A DNA stretch of 64,000 nt from Takakia lepidozioides (lineage: Eukaryota > Streptophyta > Takakiopsida > Takakiales > Takakiaceae), in assembly GCA_030704615.1 (NCBI GenBank), contig CM060733.1, forward strand, positions 51,896,001-51,960,000, in the 5' to 3' direction. The notes below the pieces were generated by a model. The model was not told the origin of the DNA, ran no database searches, and was given only the letters and a program-made list of their open reading frames with translations. Both the position numbers and the translations under genes were made by a program. Positions within the stretch are counted from its first letter, which is position 1, and the number at the start of each line of letters is the position of its first letter. This document shows, in pieces, positions 1 to 11,639 of the stretch.

Positions 1-925
1 TAATCCGGGTTTTCCAGATATCCTCTAGAAATCCCTTCATATAAGCATCAATCTGCTATGTGTGATTTGCCCAAAAACTAGGCCTTAGAAGGGGCTGGGC
101 TTTTGGCTCAGCCTCGAGACTTTCAAAGTTAGTAAACAGAGGTACATGCACAATTCCCTTGATAGATTTGAAGAGAGCGTCTCTTTGGTGAGAGAACCCC
201 GGACAGTGTATCAGCAATGAATACTATCTTCAGGTTGCCCACACAACGGGCAATTGCACTCTCCCTTTCCTCTCTGCTTCTGTTTACTGTTCAAAGGTAG
301 GCTTCCTACCCCGAGTTTAAATTTTAGTCTGGTACCAAGAGTGGGATAGACCCTTGAGCGCATCCATGATGTTCTCCCCCATGTCACAGATTGGAAACAG
401 GTTCAGGGAGGTTTTCTTCCTAACATCATTTTCATCGGACAATTTTCTGGTAACAGACATGGCTTTGGACACTACACTCTCTAAGTCAGATTTATCCAGC
501 AAGGCCAAGACTTGCGGGTCCAGATTCAGATCCTTGAGAATCTCTTCTACTCTCTTCTGCCAGGGCTTAGTCTGTTTTAACTTAGGATATCTGGTGTTGG
601 ACATATATTGCAGCTGAACCCACCATCTGACCTTGAAATTATCTCATCGGGAGCTTAAAAGAGAGCAGCACAGAAGAGAAGGATAGAGGGAGAGGGAGAG
701 AGGGATAGAGAGGGACATAGAGAGGGAGACATCAGGGGGCAACAAATAAAAGAAAAGAAGGTTGGCGGGGGGGGGTGACTGAGTAGCTACTGCTGCTCAG
801 TCACTCTGCCCCCCCCACATTTTATTTTTCTTTGTTGCCCCCTCTTTTGGGGAAACAAAAGGGACAGATCCTACCTCTGTCAGGGGCTGATGTTGGTAGT
901 AAGACTTACCTTCACATATAGAATT
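1..925 (-). mobile_element. LINE-derived fragment, copy 1 of a tandem duplication
   Basis: The segment starts with TAATCCGGGTTTTCCAGATA, and the same words restart at 926, so 1-925 and 926-1690 are two direct copies. On the minus strand about 604-317 encodes a peptide (RVEEILKDL, then DLESVVSKAMSV, then SDENDVRKKTSLNLFP) that recurs at 1263-1009, 12960-13170 (+) and 17890-17570 (-). In the last two places it directly follows a LINE-type endonuclease. I therefore read it as the linker after the endonuclease of a plant LINE. No reverse transcriptase is visible. It is a decayed fragment, not a working gene. Confidence 0.6.
735..844. repeat. G-rich foldback hairpin, copy 1
   Basis: The left arm has GGGGGCAACAAATAAAAG, a G run and GTGACTGAGTAGC. 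The right arm has GCTGCTCAGTCAC, a C run and CTTTGTTGCCCCC, which is its approximate reverse complement over about 50 bp. The same design recurs at 1561-1672 and 6490-6600. One arm is polypurine, the other polypyrimidine. Confidence 0.7.
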
Positions 926-1690
926 AATCCGGGTTTTCCAGATATCCTCTAGAAATCCCTTCACACAAGCATCAATATGTTGTGTGTGATTTGTCTAAAA
1001 ACTAGGCCTTAGAAGGGGCTGGGCTTTTGGCTCAACCTCGAGACTTTCAACGGGCAATTGCACTCTCTTTTTCCTCTCTGCTTCTGTTTGCTTATCAAAG
1101 GTAGACTTCCCGCCCTGAGTTTAATTTTCCGTCTAGTGCCGAGAGTGGGTAGACCCTTGAGGTCATCCAAGATGTCCTCCCCCATGTCATAGATTGGAAA
1201 CATGTTCAGGAAAGTTTTTTGCCTAACTTCATTTTCATCAGACAATCTCTTGGCAACAGACATGGTTGGACACTACAGCCTCTAAGTCAGATTTATCCAG
1301 CAGGGTGAAGACTTGCGGTTCTAGGTCTAGGTCCTTGAGAATCTCTTCTACTGTCTTCTTCCAGGACTTAGCCTATTTGACAGGGCGGTGGGCGGTCCTA
1401 TTTCCAAGATATAGAGTCAATTAACTTTAGATATCTGGTGTTGGACATATGCTGCAGCTGACCCCACCATCTGACCTTAAACTCATCTCGTCGGGAGCTT
1501 AAAAGAGAGGGAGAGAGAAGGACGGTGAGAGAGAGAGATCAGGAAACCAAAAAAAAAAAAAAAAAAAAAAAGGTAGGGGGGTGGGGGGGGGGGGGGGGGG
1601 GTGACTGAGCAGCTGCACAGTCACTCCCCCCCCCCACACATTTTCTTTTTCTTTTTTATTGCCCCCTCTCTCTATCTGTCTCCCTCTCTC
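926..1690 (-). mobile_element. LINE-derived fragment, copy 2 of the tandem duplication
   Basis: This copy repeats 1-925 with scattered substitutions and lacks about 120 bp that copy 1 has near 140-245. The linker peptide (MSVAKRLSDENEVRQKTFLN) is on the minus strand at about 1263-1009. The part with ATATGCTGCAGCTGACC and GGGAGCTTAAAAGAGAG (1447-1508) matches 600-665 and 19105-19150. The 3' part runs into a purine-rich tract and a G-rich hairpin. Confidence 0.55.
1505..1690. repeat. G-rich foldback hairpin, copy 2, with long poly-A and poly-G runs
   Basis: A GA-rich tract leads into a poly-A run (about 1550-1571), a G run with a single T break (1573-1601) and the palindromic core GTGACTGAGCAGCTGCACAG (1601-1620). 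A C run, TTTTATTGCCCCC and a CT-rich tract follow. It is homologous to copies 1 and 3. The long G run could form a G-quadruplex. Confidence 0.7.
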
Positions 1691-1724
1691 CTGGGAACCG
1701 GCAGGTTATTATCAGTGCTGATTT

Positions 1725-2330
1725 CCTGTTTTTTCACCCATACCGGATGAAATTTTGATAGAGTTTCATCCATCCTCTATCGATTTTTCATCCATACCGA
1801 ATGAGCCACCAAGATGGACATTGAATTACTGTTGGGATGATTTTTTGGTTTTTTCATTCCTCTTTTATTGACTCTCATCCAGGATGAGTCACCAAGTAAT
1901 GAAAAATTACCTCTATGAGGGTTGCCAACAACATCATGTTTTTCATCCATACCGGATGAAAAACTACCAGGATAATAATTTTTCATTCCTCTTTCATTGA
2001 CTCTTTTTTATCCATACAGGGTGGTCTGGTGAGGAATGACGAATTACCTAGGTGGAGGTAAACCGCTGCCACGGATGATATTCCCTACTTTTCATCCTGA
2101 CAAATGATCTGTTTATGGATGACGAGTACAGATGATTATGGCCTGGAATTGATCTTAACTACCCCTAATTATGATTAATTACGGTGTGAAACCCTAACCC
2201 CTACCCTAAAACCTATTTTTAACTCTGCTACGGATGAAATCTGTCAGGGTAGAAGGATGTTTTTATTATTTTTCATCCTTCACGGATGAAAAATCGGGCC
2301 AAAAAACCCTATGCTGTTTCTTCCGCTGTC
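1725..2330. repeat. Cluster of TTTCATCC..GGATGAAA mini-palindromes, left side
   Basis: Short inverted pairs of TTTTCATCC and GGATGAAAA recur at about 1732-1751, 1788-1803, 1937-1961, 2090-2107 and 2268-2293. The same motif in other spacings fills 6030-6390. Such clusters are typical of the subterminal transposase-binding regions of DNA transposons. That reading is inference, because no transposase is seen between the two clusters. A short AACCCTAACCCCTACCCTAA stretch near 2190 resembles telomere repeats but is too short to mean much. Confidence 0.55.
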
Positions 2331-5300
2331 AGAGCACGAGATGTGCTTCTGAGCTCGCAGGGAGAGTGTTATGGCGGACGTGCTTTGGTGGTCGCCCCGT
2401 TTGTGGTGTCGTACCCATGCTGGGCGAGCGCCTTGTCTCTCTAGCAGTGGGAAACACTGCTGTGAATGCAGTGGCATCTTCCCTCCTCTGGCTTTTAATT
2501 TTAGCAGTGGCATTTGTGTTGGGAAGTCTCTCTCCCCCCCTTTTATTGCCTTGCAAGTTTGTCTGCTTTGCTTCATTGCTCATGTGCTTTGTGGAGGCGA
2601 CTTGCCGCGGGTGGTGATGGCGCATAACCCTCTTCCCCAATCGCTTAAGGTGCCTTTGGAGTTTAGGGATCCTTGTGTTCTTATCTTCTTCTCTTGCTTT
2701 TGAGATTCTTAGTTGACATCGATGACAAGTGTGAGGGTCTGTGATTCACATGGGGTTCCACAATCCTCACAAATCTATTGATTTTGTGGGGGCTTGTGAT
2801 GGGACCAGGTAAGGATCCTCATTTACTTTGAAATTTCTTGAGCATGCAGTTGGGGATATGGGCTGAGGAGACCTGTAAGTTATCGCGCCTTGAAGTGGCT
2901 GCTGCCTATAGCCCCGAATTCAACCCGACTGCTCCTGGTTTGGCATGCTACAGCCTATGTTTTGGCTATTGTTGTTCTGCCATCGATGGGGCAGCTCGAC
3001 CTGTCTGGCCTGTCTCTTGAGGCCTGCATACAGACCATACCCTATCTTTTGATCCTTGACAGTAGGGCCTGTGGATTAATGAGCTAGGTTCTAATTTCTT
3101 TGGGCCATAGAGGATCTGGTTTTATGGGGGCTGCCTCGGCGGATTTGGGACTCTAAGGACGTGGTAGCCTTGAATGTTATGGCGGTAGCCTGGTAAGGCA
3201 CCGACCTGCTCTTTTTCGGGTTTTTTTTTGGTGTGTAATGGATCATAGTGAGGTGTTCTTTGCAAGCTTTAGCATGGACCTCTTGAAATCCTACCTATAG
3301 TTTTGGCGTTGTCATGACATCAGGCCTATGACCTGCAATCTGAGTTTTTTATGTGCCAAAGAGGCTGGATCTTGGTTGTTCAAGTTGTTTGTGTATACAA
3401 ATCTTGAAGTTGCAATTTGATAGGCTGAATTCACATTCCCTTGACACCTTGTATGATTACATGTCTCGGGGTGAGTACAAATGGTATGGAATCTATTTCA
3501 TCATGCCCAAGTAGGATTGCTTGGAGGCATACTTTGATTCTAAAAAATTGCAGGCTGGTCCTTATGCCTTGGCTGATGCATGACCTGTTGTAATTAAAGG
3601 CTGATAAGGTAAGATGTTGCAACCTGTGTGTCATGCCCAAGATGTATGTTTGAAAACGTGTCTTGAAATGGTAATAGGCAAGCTGGACCATGGTACCTTG
3701 CCCTTTGCATGTGACCTCAACACTTTGTGCTCCTTCAATACATGACCTGCTGGTACGGCATGTGGGCGGGCTGAACCAAGATGCCTTGCAGCTTGCATAT
3801 AGGTGGAAATATCTTATCTTGTCCCACACAAGAACAAACCCCGCCCACCCACCCTGTTTTATATCATGAATGATTGGGTGATGTCAATTGGGAAGCTATG
3901 ACAAGAATGGAAATGTTAGATGGTGTCTTGTTTTGGGCTGTTTATGTCTTTAATTGACAATGACTCTAGTAGGGTCTTGTCCATGTCTTGACATGACATG
4001 CATATCTTCCCACTCTTTCCATCTCTTTTGTCTCTCTCCCTCTCCCTCTCTCTTTTTAACTTTTTCTGCACCCTCTCTCCCTTATGGTTTGTTTATTTTT
4101 GTGAGTAGCAAAAAAAAGAGGGAAGATATTTTTTGTCATGTCAAGACAAAGACAGGACCCCTAGGGTCATTGTCATGAAAGAATAGTCAGACATATCAGC
4201 CACTTAACAGTGGCACCGTCCATCAATCATCAAAGCTTAGAAAATCCAGAGTTACATCCATGCACAGTAATGTGTTCGTGTCAGTATTATTCATAACCCA
4301 AAAAGTATGCCACTGATGCTAATTGACCACCAGTCATGATCATGATACACATTCAGAGGTCTGGGTGGGATGGCGGGTACTTGGCCATATTTTGGCCTTG
4401 ATGTGTTGCAGGTCAAATGGTCATACAGATTTAGTGTCCGCAATCTGTAATCCAAGCATACTTACTCAAACCCCATGGGTGTCATGGAGGGTTTTTTTTA
4501 AGAAATCAGAGAAAACAAAAAAAAAACTTGAACATCACAGATTTTGAATACCTTGCCCTGCCAGTATTTGTTTAGATTGGTCTGCAGCACAGCTTGCCCC
4601 CACAGGGGAGGTGGATATGTCTGGTAAGTTTTCCAGAATACCCCTACACCTTTATTTCTTGCTACAGCTGAAAATCAAAGTTCATGACACCGCAAGGTAA
4701 AGATAAAGGACTGCATACACATCCTGTGACAGTATATGATACTGTCAGTACACCCTTCACATCATTCCATATTTGACCATGTCATTACACCATGTCCAGG
4801 GGGTATTTCCACTTGACCACCCTGGCTGCCTCAAAAACCAGTTACCATTTATATTGCTGTCATAGTTCAGTGTCAGCCGAATAGCCACAAGCAGAAACTT
4901 CACCATTCCCTGGCCTGAGCATCTAGCTAACAAAGCCATCTGGGTTGGAACATAACAGGGGCATTTTACCAACAGGGGTACCCAAGTAGCTGCAGCAAAC
5001 AGTTCCTTGTAGCCTCTCAATTTGTTTTCAACTACCATAAGGTAAACAAAGCAAACTAGGGCCTGGAAAACAGATGTGTGTCTCTCACACAAGCCATCAT
5101 AAACCCGGCTGTCACAACGAAACAGAGGTTTTCCACTGGCTGGGCCGAAATAGCCCATCGTAGAAAGCATTACACTTGTTCTTCAAAAATCAAGGAAGAA
5201 AAGAGGTAGGATCAAGAAAAACCATAGAGTAGTTTAGTTTTTCAACATTTTAAGATGAATCCTTGGCAAGCGATTCCTTCCCCTGCTCTGCAATCCCACT

Positions 5301-5990
5301 TGGCATCCAGCAGCACCTAGACATCATAATATTAAGTGGAAGCCCTCACCTGTGCCCGTCCCAAAACCAACCACAACGCATTGTGAGTTAGTGAGGATGC
5401 ACGAGGTGAGTAGCAGGCTTCCACACTTGCTATTGAGGTCAAATACACTTCAATCTAAGCGCAGAGAATGCCAAAGAAAGCAGGGAAGCAAAACCAACAG
5501 AAAAAGATTTTTTTTTACTGTTTGGGGGCGAGTCACCATCTCTCCACAAGCCTAACCGTGCAGGGAGGACTCCGCCAGCACCACATCACTGCTATCTTAA
5601 CCAAAGCAAAGTCTCGCCAAACACAAGAAAAAAGAGCTTGGTCTCAAAAGGTAGGGTTTATAAAGGGAGGGAGAGAGACTTCCTTGTTCTACCAAGACGC
5701 CGCCATTCATCAAAGATCCAGAGGAGGGCTCCTAGGGAAACGTCATAAGCATGCAGGTGGTACCTCCGCCATCACTGCCGCGGTTCCCTTGTGCAGCAAA
5801 AAAACAGACAACTGAGACAGTGAATCTCCCCTCATCTCTAAACCACCGCCATCGCCTTAAAGAGCCCGCCTAGGCGGCGCTCACAGGAGCCATAAACACT
5901 CAAGGATTGGCAGCTCAAGGTATCTGCAGCACGAACACCATCGCTCCTCCCAAGCCACCATCGCGCGCGCTCTCGCAGCGCAAAAAGAAA
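2331..5990. other. Interior of the mirror-flanked block; no supported gene
   Basis: Several short open frames exist, the longest about 130 codons at 5170-4757 on the minus strand. None shows a domain, repeat or codon pattern I recognise. I see no terminal repeats other than those at the flanks. It may be the unique interior of a non-autonomous element or host DNA. Confidence 0.4.
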
Positions 5991-6019
5991 GACATTAGGG
6001 TTGCGCAGGGTTTTCCCCT

Positions 6020-6400
6020 GTCTGGCCCGTCATTCATCCTTCTCAGGATGAAAAACATCCGCCAGCCAGTACGCCCGACGGACGTTGTTCGTTTCTCATT
6101 CGCGGAAGATGAAAGACATTGTGCGTTCATCATGTTTTGAACTCGACGGATGCAGTCCGCATTTCATCTAGGTTAGATGAAAAACATCGGTGGTTTAAAA
6201 CAATTTTTTTATACCTGTCTTGCCCCGTATTTAGGTCCTGTCAGATGAAGTTTTTTTTTCATCCAGGTTGGATTGAAAAAATAAAAACTGACGGGAGTTT
6301 TGCAACTCACAGGTATTTAGTGAAGAAATGCTTCACCAGGGAAAATTTTGTATTTTGGATGAAAAACATCCAAAATTCCCTGCAACCCAATTTTTCAAAT
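6020..6400. repeat. Cluster of GGATGAAA mini-palindromes, right side
   Basis: CATCC..GGATGAAAAACATC pairs occur at about 6032-6050, 6096-6118, 6163-6186, 6243-6262 and 6356-6372. Read on the minus strand, the order of words (TTTTTCATCC, GGATGAA, CGGGCCA, then AAACCCT) resembles the plus strand near 2265-2310. The two clusters therefore look like decayed inverted copies. Confidence 0.5.
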
Positions 6401-6454
6401 TTTTGCAATTTTTTCAAAGATGGAAGTCGGGACAACAATTCCATAAACCCAGTT

Positions 6455-6605
6455 TCCAGAGGGAGAGAGAGAGAGGGAGAGAGAGGGAAACCAAAAAAAA
6501 AAAAAAATGGGCCTGGGAGAGTGACTGAGCAGGTGGTGCTCAGCAGCTGCTCAGTCCCCCCCACCCCCCACCTTTTTCTTTTCTCTTTGTTGCCCCCTCT
6601 CGAGA
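6455..6605. repeat. G-rich foldback hairpin, copy 3
   Basis: A GA-rich tract, poly-A, GTGACTGAGCAGG, GCAGCTGCTCAGTCC, a C-rich run and TTTGTTGCCCCC match copies 1 and 2. Its place just outside the right mini-palindrome cluster mirrors copy 2 outside the left cluster. Confidence 0.6.
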
Positions 6606-6759
6606 CCCCCAGCACTTGCTACTTTCACCCCCCGACATGCCTGGTTTTTTTTTTTTTTTTTTTTTTTGATCTGGATTGTGGAGGTTGTTTCCTAATGAGG
6701 CCAACTTGTGGGTTTGCATGAGAGGTGCCAACTTATGGGGAAAGAGAAGAAGTCCCTGC
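6606..6759. other. Flank left of element A
   Basis: A poly-T run (about 6645-6667) is followed by a short unique stretch that ends at the target duplication of element A. No gene is seen. Confidence 0.4.
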
Positions 6760-6767
6760 CCTAAAGA
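6760..6767. repeat. Target-site duplication of element A, left copy
   Basis: CCTAAAGA lies immediately before CCCGGGGGGTGCACTC. The same eight bases follow the right end of the element at 15734-15741. Confidence 0.8.
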
Positions 6768-7070
6768 CCCGGGGGGTGCACTCTTTATAAACTGTGCGTA
6801 TCACGTGCGTTCGTCGTCTAATAAAAAAACCCCCTGTATACGGGTCCTTGGATAATTTATACCCCCTCTGTACATATTTTTTGAAGATTATAAAACCCCC
6901 TCCTGTAAATATACAAAAATTACAATTTTTAAAAAAGTACCCCCTTCTGTTTGTATATTCTCATTTTCCATCATTAAAAATAACCCTCCAATATGTATAT
7001 GTATGTTTTTTATATTATATCGAATTTATTCATTTAAAACATAATAAAATATAACAATTAATTAAAAAAT
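6768..7070. repeat. Left (L-type) terminal arm of element A
   Basis: It aligns almost throughout with the reverse complement of 21700-22016, including TATACGGGTCCTTGGAT and TATACCCCCTCTGTACAT. It contains CACGTGCGT about 35 bp from the end, which is also found at a similar distance in the R-type arms. It holds no coding sequence. Confidence 0.85.
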
Positions 7071-7582
7071 TATTTGCCTTTGATAAAGTTGTCAAAGACT
7101 TTTCGGTCATTTGCATCAAGTACATATGTGTTTGACTTGACATTGTACTTTAAACATGCTAACGCGATAATGGAATCCAATCAACCATCATGTTATCCGT
7201 CAAATCGTACGTATAGACCTCTCCTCGAATTTTTTGGTACCATGCTAACCCAATCTCCATATGAGAAGGACGCTCCAATAAATCAACAGAATCCCTACAT
7301 TCTACAAACCGCTTATTGATTTTCTTCCGCATTCTTTGAACCCTGCCCAAATACCAAGTGCCTTTGGTTGCTCCTCTGTCAGGTTTTCCCTGGTCTGCCT
7401 TTTTTTGTTTGTAGTTTGGATCACAGTCTCCTCATCAACAAAAAAACAGCACAATCCGAACCCCATCCCAGCTCGTGGCTTTGTTGCTGGTAGTTGGTTT
7501 GTTTTCTCGGCAAAACAACATCGATGCACTTCTTACTCGTGTCAATCTATCCTTGGATAGAGTAGGGTTGCCATTGAGTTGG

Positions 7583-9526
7583 CTAACCAAAGTGCTTTTT
7601 GAATATGGTCTTCCCCTCTACTTTGACAAATGGAACCACCGCCTTCGGTCCATCTTTCTCTTGTTCAAACTCGTCAATGACAACATCCAGAGTATGTCTC
7701 AATTCACTCTGAATAAGTACCTCTTCCGCATGATCATCCAAAGATTGGCTCAAAACATCCTCCATTGAATTCGAAGGCCCGCACACCAATTCATCTTCCA
7801 CGACCTCATTTTGAATATGTGTGTCTGCATTAAGAGGACAAATAGAATCTATGGCATCGACATCATCACCCTCCCTCTCTATGCTTTTGAATAGCTCGGC
7901 CTCCATTTGTCTCTCAATTGTCCATGGCTCATTCCACCAATCCAAGTTTGTCGCTTTGTTTGGTTTCATCCCAAGTTTATGGCATAAAAGTTGCGCTTCT
8001 AGAAATCCAGTTTTCAAAGCCTCCACAATGCAATCATCCGATTGGACAGTAGAAAAGTCGGACAAATCAGCAAGGGGGATACCTGGCTTCTTCTCCAAAG
8101 AAAACCAAATGTGTTCTTGTTTCTTGTGAGCTCTTGAGAACTTGGGTCCTTTTGGATTTACCTCGAACTCGGATATGCGTGTTAATGCTCCCGCACTCTC
8201 AATCAAATCACACCCGTCATATGTCCTCTCATTCCGTAACATACCTCCCACTTTGCTGAAGAATATTTCACACACATCTGAACCAACAAGACTCAAAGGA
8301 ACTTGCACATGATTAAACTTATCCTTGAACAATTTGATAGTAGAACCACGTAGTGGCATGAAATTTGTAAATCCAAGTATGCTTCCCTGCTAATGAAGAA
8401 GGATTTCAGATTATACACCTCGTGGTGGAATAACCACAACTTCCACAATCTTAAAAAAAACGATACCTTCGCAGCAGATTGTACCCTCTCACACAATGAC
8501 ATGTGAGGAGACAAAAAATGTCGATGTAGCATGAAATGATGTATAGGTAAATTTCAGTACCTTTGGTCCTCTCCCTTCGATGATTCACAGTTGATTGTAA
8601 CTCCTCAAACAAGCTTGCACCTTCCGAGATGCCAGTCGTTGAGCTGCTGCCCAATTCTGTCGATCTTCTCTTTTGATATCACATTCCCGAAGTCCATGCT
8701 TGTCCACTGAAAATGAATGGTAGACCAATAACACATGATTCAATGTAGCAACCTCATCACCCAACACCAAAGTCCGTGATGCACTGTCCAAGGGATTTAC
8801 CAATTTTTTCCCATTGTGGATGAAGTCCTGATCATGGAGTCCGTATATATCTCCCTCGTTGCACACTCGACCTGTAAACAACCATCATTCCCAGGGATGC
8901 AAATCTACTTCCAGCCCCATTGGCATAATCTTCTAACATCACTTTTCTCCTCCTACTATCTCCGTCTGAAGCATGCCCAATTATAGGCCCAACCACGTCC
9001 CTCACATATTTGTCCCACAACTGTCTCACCACTTCCATTGTGATCTCACAAAATTGTTGTCAAATCTATTGCAAGTGAGCTGGATTACCAATACCAATCG
9101 AGGTAATCGTACATGTAGAGGATTTGCTATCAACACTCTGGCGTAATGGGCAACCACATTGTTTTTGAATGCCTCCACAATATGTTCGTACCCTGATTCC
9201 CCTTCTCTCACTTGCACCACAAAATTTGAAATACATACATGGTTGTCTTGAAGCCCACAGAACCCGAGAAGGGTGTCATCCCTAGCAATCCAACGTACCA
9301 ATCGTTTCACAACAGTTTCATCTTCGGCCACCATCACTGGGATGCTTCCCATTGGAATATTTGCATCTTCCATCACATCTTTGTAAATTCCAGCCACATG
9401 CTGAAATATATCATCCCTTTCTCCCGCTCTGTACTTCAAACCTTTCCTCAAAGACCGTCTTGTAGTATCAATAGAAGGACCCCCACATTTGAAGCCAAAA
9501 AATGATGCAATCTCGGACCCCCCCAA
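7583..9526 (-). pseudogene. Decayed DDE transposase, P-element-like catalytic core
   Basis: Read 9526 to 7583, three frames together give an RNase H-like core. The first block is VAEDETVVKRLV with RDDTLLGFCG (near 9320), resembling the DEM..IK..DKLVGF motif of P/THAP9 transposases. The second is GHASDGDSRRRKVML (near 8966), resembling their DG..xNRK motif. The third is QDFIHNGKKLVNPL (near 8827), resembling DPPHLxKxxRN, and is followed by DRQNWAAAQRLASRKV. The last 258 codons (8359-7583) are an acidic C-terminal region without a known domain. The frame changes near 9030 and 8880, so the gene is broken or has small introns I cannot place. It lies wholly inside element A, whose 8-bp target duplication suits a P-type enzyme. 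A hAT enzyme is less likely, since no hAT dimerisation motif is seen. Confidence 0.55.
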
Positions 9527-9731
9527 AGCTGCACAGTCTCAAACATTGTTTTTGTGCTAGTACCATACCTCTTCCCTTGTGGAGACCTGTCAATATTCTT
9601 GCCCATATCAACAAGAAAATCCCACAAACTTTCTTTTCCTTCAAAATCCCCCCCCTATGTGCATCAACATATCACGACAAAATTTGAGAACATCTCCTCT
9701 TTCAATTGCCTCAATCCCAGACTCCAAACTC

Positions 9732-10184
9732 CTACATCGCACAGACAAGGATGCCACTTTGGTCCTGGCCTCCCACAATTTGAACCTCAACTGTCTCACT
9801 CCTGTCTGTTTTTGTAAACTTGTTTGACAATCTCGACATTTCCAAGATATGACAACCTTCTTCCCTTGCCAGTATCTCTCTCCCCTCTACATTCCATGGC
9901 ACCTTTTCTCTATATACCCTCATTCTGAAGTCATTTTCCAAGGAATGAAAGAACATGCTGAACATCTCAAGTTTGGAAATGGCTCCCCATCCAATGACAC
10001 TCTAAAACAATCCGCGTGCCGAAACGTACCAACCCTTATGCTCTTGATTGGTTAGAGTGATGGTTGCATTTGTCAACGGCTCGACATACCACTTCTTTCC
10101 TCCCTTGCTATCTTGAAGGAATGGTTTCAGACTTATTCTCTGCTGGTTGTACTCCCACCATTCATCCCATAGGCCCCAACACAA
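9732..10184 (-). pseudogene. Upstream exons or fragments of the element A transposase
   Basis: Minus-strand frames at 10184-10002 (ending KGWYVSARGLF) and 9965-9732 (DFRMRVYREKVPWNVEGREI, then CHILEMSRLSNKFTK) sit between the AT-hook region and the catalytic core, in the same orientation. No domain is recognised. They are given as probable parts of the same gene because of position and strand only. Confidence 0.35.
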
Positions 10185-10226
10185 ACTGTCTCTTCCTTTG
10201 TTGCATTGGGACCTTTGCTGTAATTG

Positions 10227-11168
10227 TCAATCCTCGATCAGATCTGCCCGTTGGGCAGCGTCAACACAAGTGTATGGAGTTTGTGACGAGGATGCTCCCA
10301 TTGTTGATGCCACAATTGGATTGTCAAGTGGTGGGGACGGCAACACAGGTTGACTGACCAAGAAAGAGCTTAGATCCCGTTGCTTTACATCTTTGGCAAT
10401 CATAGGCTTTGGAGGCCTTCCTCTCTTTTTGCAAGGTCCTTCACTACTTCCAACCTTCTGGCAAATCTCTGCATCGACATGAGTTTTTCCTTTCACATGC
10501 TCTGTCAAAGAAGATTGCAAAGAACCTGTCCTTGGAAACAAGAGTAGCCACTTCGAATCAAGTGGGCACCTAATCCTTATGGAACCCAACTGCGAATAGT
10601 CTCCAATTGTGGCTTCCACAATCTCAAATCTGTTTCCAGGATTGTCCTCACAAAACTGAGCGACTTCCTCTAATGCCTCCTTCACCCTATTCTTCTTTGC
10701 ATCTAATGCTTCATCTGCATTTACAGGGCTGATGACACTTGTGATGAACCCGTCCCATGACGCCTCTCATAGGCTATGCGATGCCCCTCACTCCTCAAAT
10801 GAGATCTCATAAAGTTTGCACATGCATTATATGGTTGTTGTTTTCCCATACTGTGCATAAACATCCTCACACTCAACACACCATATGTGGAACATTGCTT
10901 GTCCTTGTTGATCCTTTGTCATCAGCTCAAACTTGTCACATCGTCCTTCTGCAGAGATTTTCCTTTCAACGGCTCTAATCTCTTTCTGCCATTTTTGAAT
11001 ATCGTTGGATGTAGCCAATGTGCTGCACAATCTACCAGATCTCTGCTGAAGTGCATGCTCATGTGCATGGTCTTCATTTCCACCATCGCCAGCAAAGGGT
11101 GTATCAGGGTCCATCCTCATCTTGGTAGACACTGGTGCCGGGTCCTCGCGTGGTCTGTCCTCATGCAA
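10227..11168 (-). pseudogene. N-terminal, probable DNA-binding part of the element A transposase
   Basis: The frame 11168-10827 ends in HIWCVECEDVYAQYGKTTT. In another frame just downstream (about 10825-10750) comes CANFMRSHLRSEGHRIAYE. Together they look like a zinc finger with C-x2-C and a later H-x5-H, split by a frameshift. The next frame (10685-10227) holds an AT-hook-like KKRGRPPK near 10420. Zinc finger plus AT-hook ahead of a DDE core is usual for DNA transposases. The join between the frames is my inference. Confidence 0.4.
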
Positions 11169-11202
11169 GATCGTAGAACCACTGGAAGATAGAGGTCTTT
11201 TT

Positions 11203-11499
11203 TCAATCCTTGGTCCCCATCATTTTGGTCTGAAATCTTAATGTGTACAGTATCCCTTTCAGAACCATCCTCTCTTCTTGTTTGGCTGAAAGGACACTAC
11301 CCCCCATGGAAAGGAAATGAAATTTTTCTGAGACAAGCTCATCACCTATAATTTCTGCTCGGATGCATTTTATGTGACACCTTGCATAGTGAACACAGAA
11401 CCAAGCATGTTTGGTGATGCCATCTCCTCCCACAAGCAGGACTTTTACTTCCAACTCTTCTTCCATGATGAGTTCACCTGCAAATGCAAATGAAAACAT
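11203..11499 (-). pseudogene. Short ORF upstream of the transposase, unknown
   Basis: Ninety-eight codons contain the pair KHAWFCVHYARCHIKCIRAE and MEEELEVKVLLVGGDGIT. The cysteine/histidine spacing hints at a metal site, but no family is recognised. It may be the first exon of the transposase gene. No function is assigned. Confidence 0.25.
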
Positions 11500-11639
11500 T
11501 TCAAATCAGACCTTGATAGACCATAACAAAGCACCCGGGTTGGAAGGTTCCAAGTCTTGTTTTATACAACCCTAATGCTGTCCAAGCAGGACTACGTTGA
11601 AAAGAGATGAAATATACAGAAGCAAGTACCTGATTGATG

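Noticed and set aside
2180-2215. Interstitial telomere repeat
   Set aside because: Only about two imperfect CCCTAA-like units.
2234-2703. Membrane-protein-like ORFs at 2234-2617 and 2371-2703
   Set aside because: They overlap in several frames, have no family resemblance, and lie beside transposon-like repeats.
4757-5170. 137-codon minus-strand ORF
   Set aside because: No domain, no splice context and no supporting neighbours.
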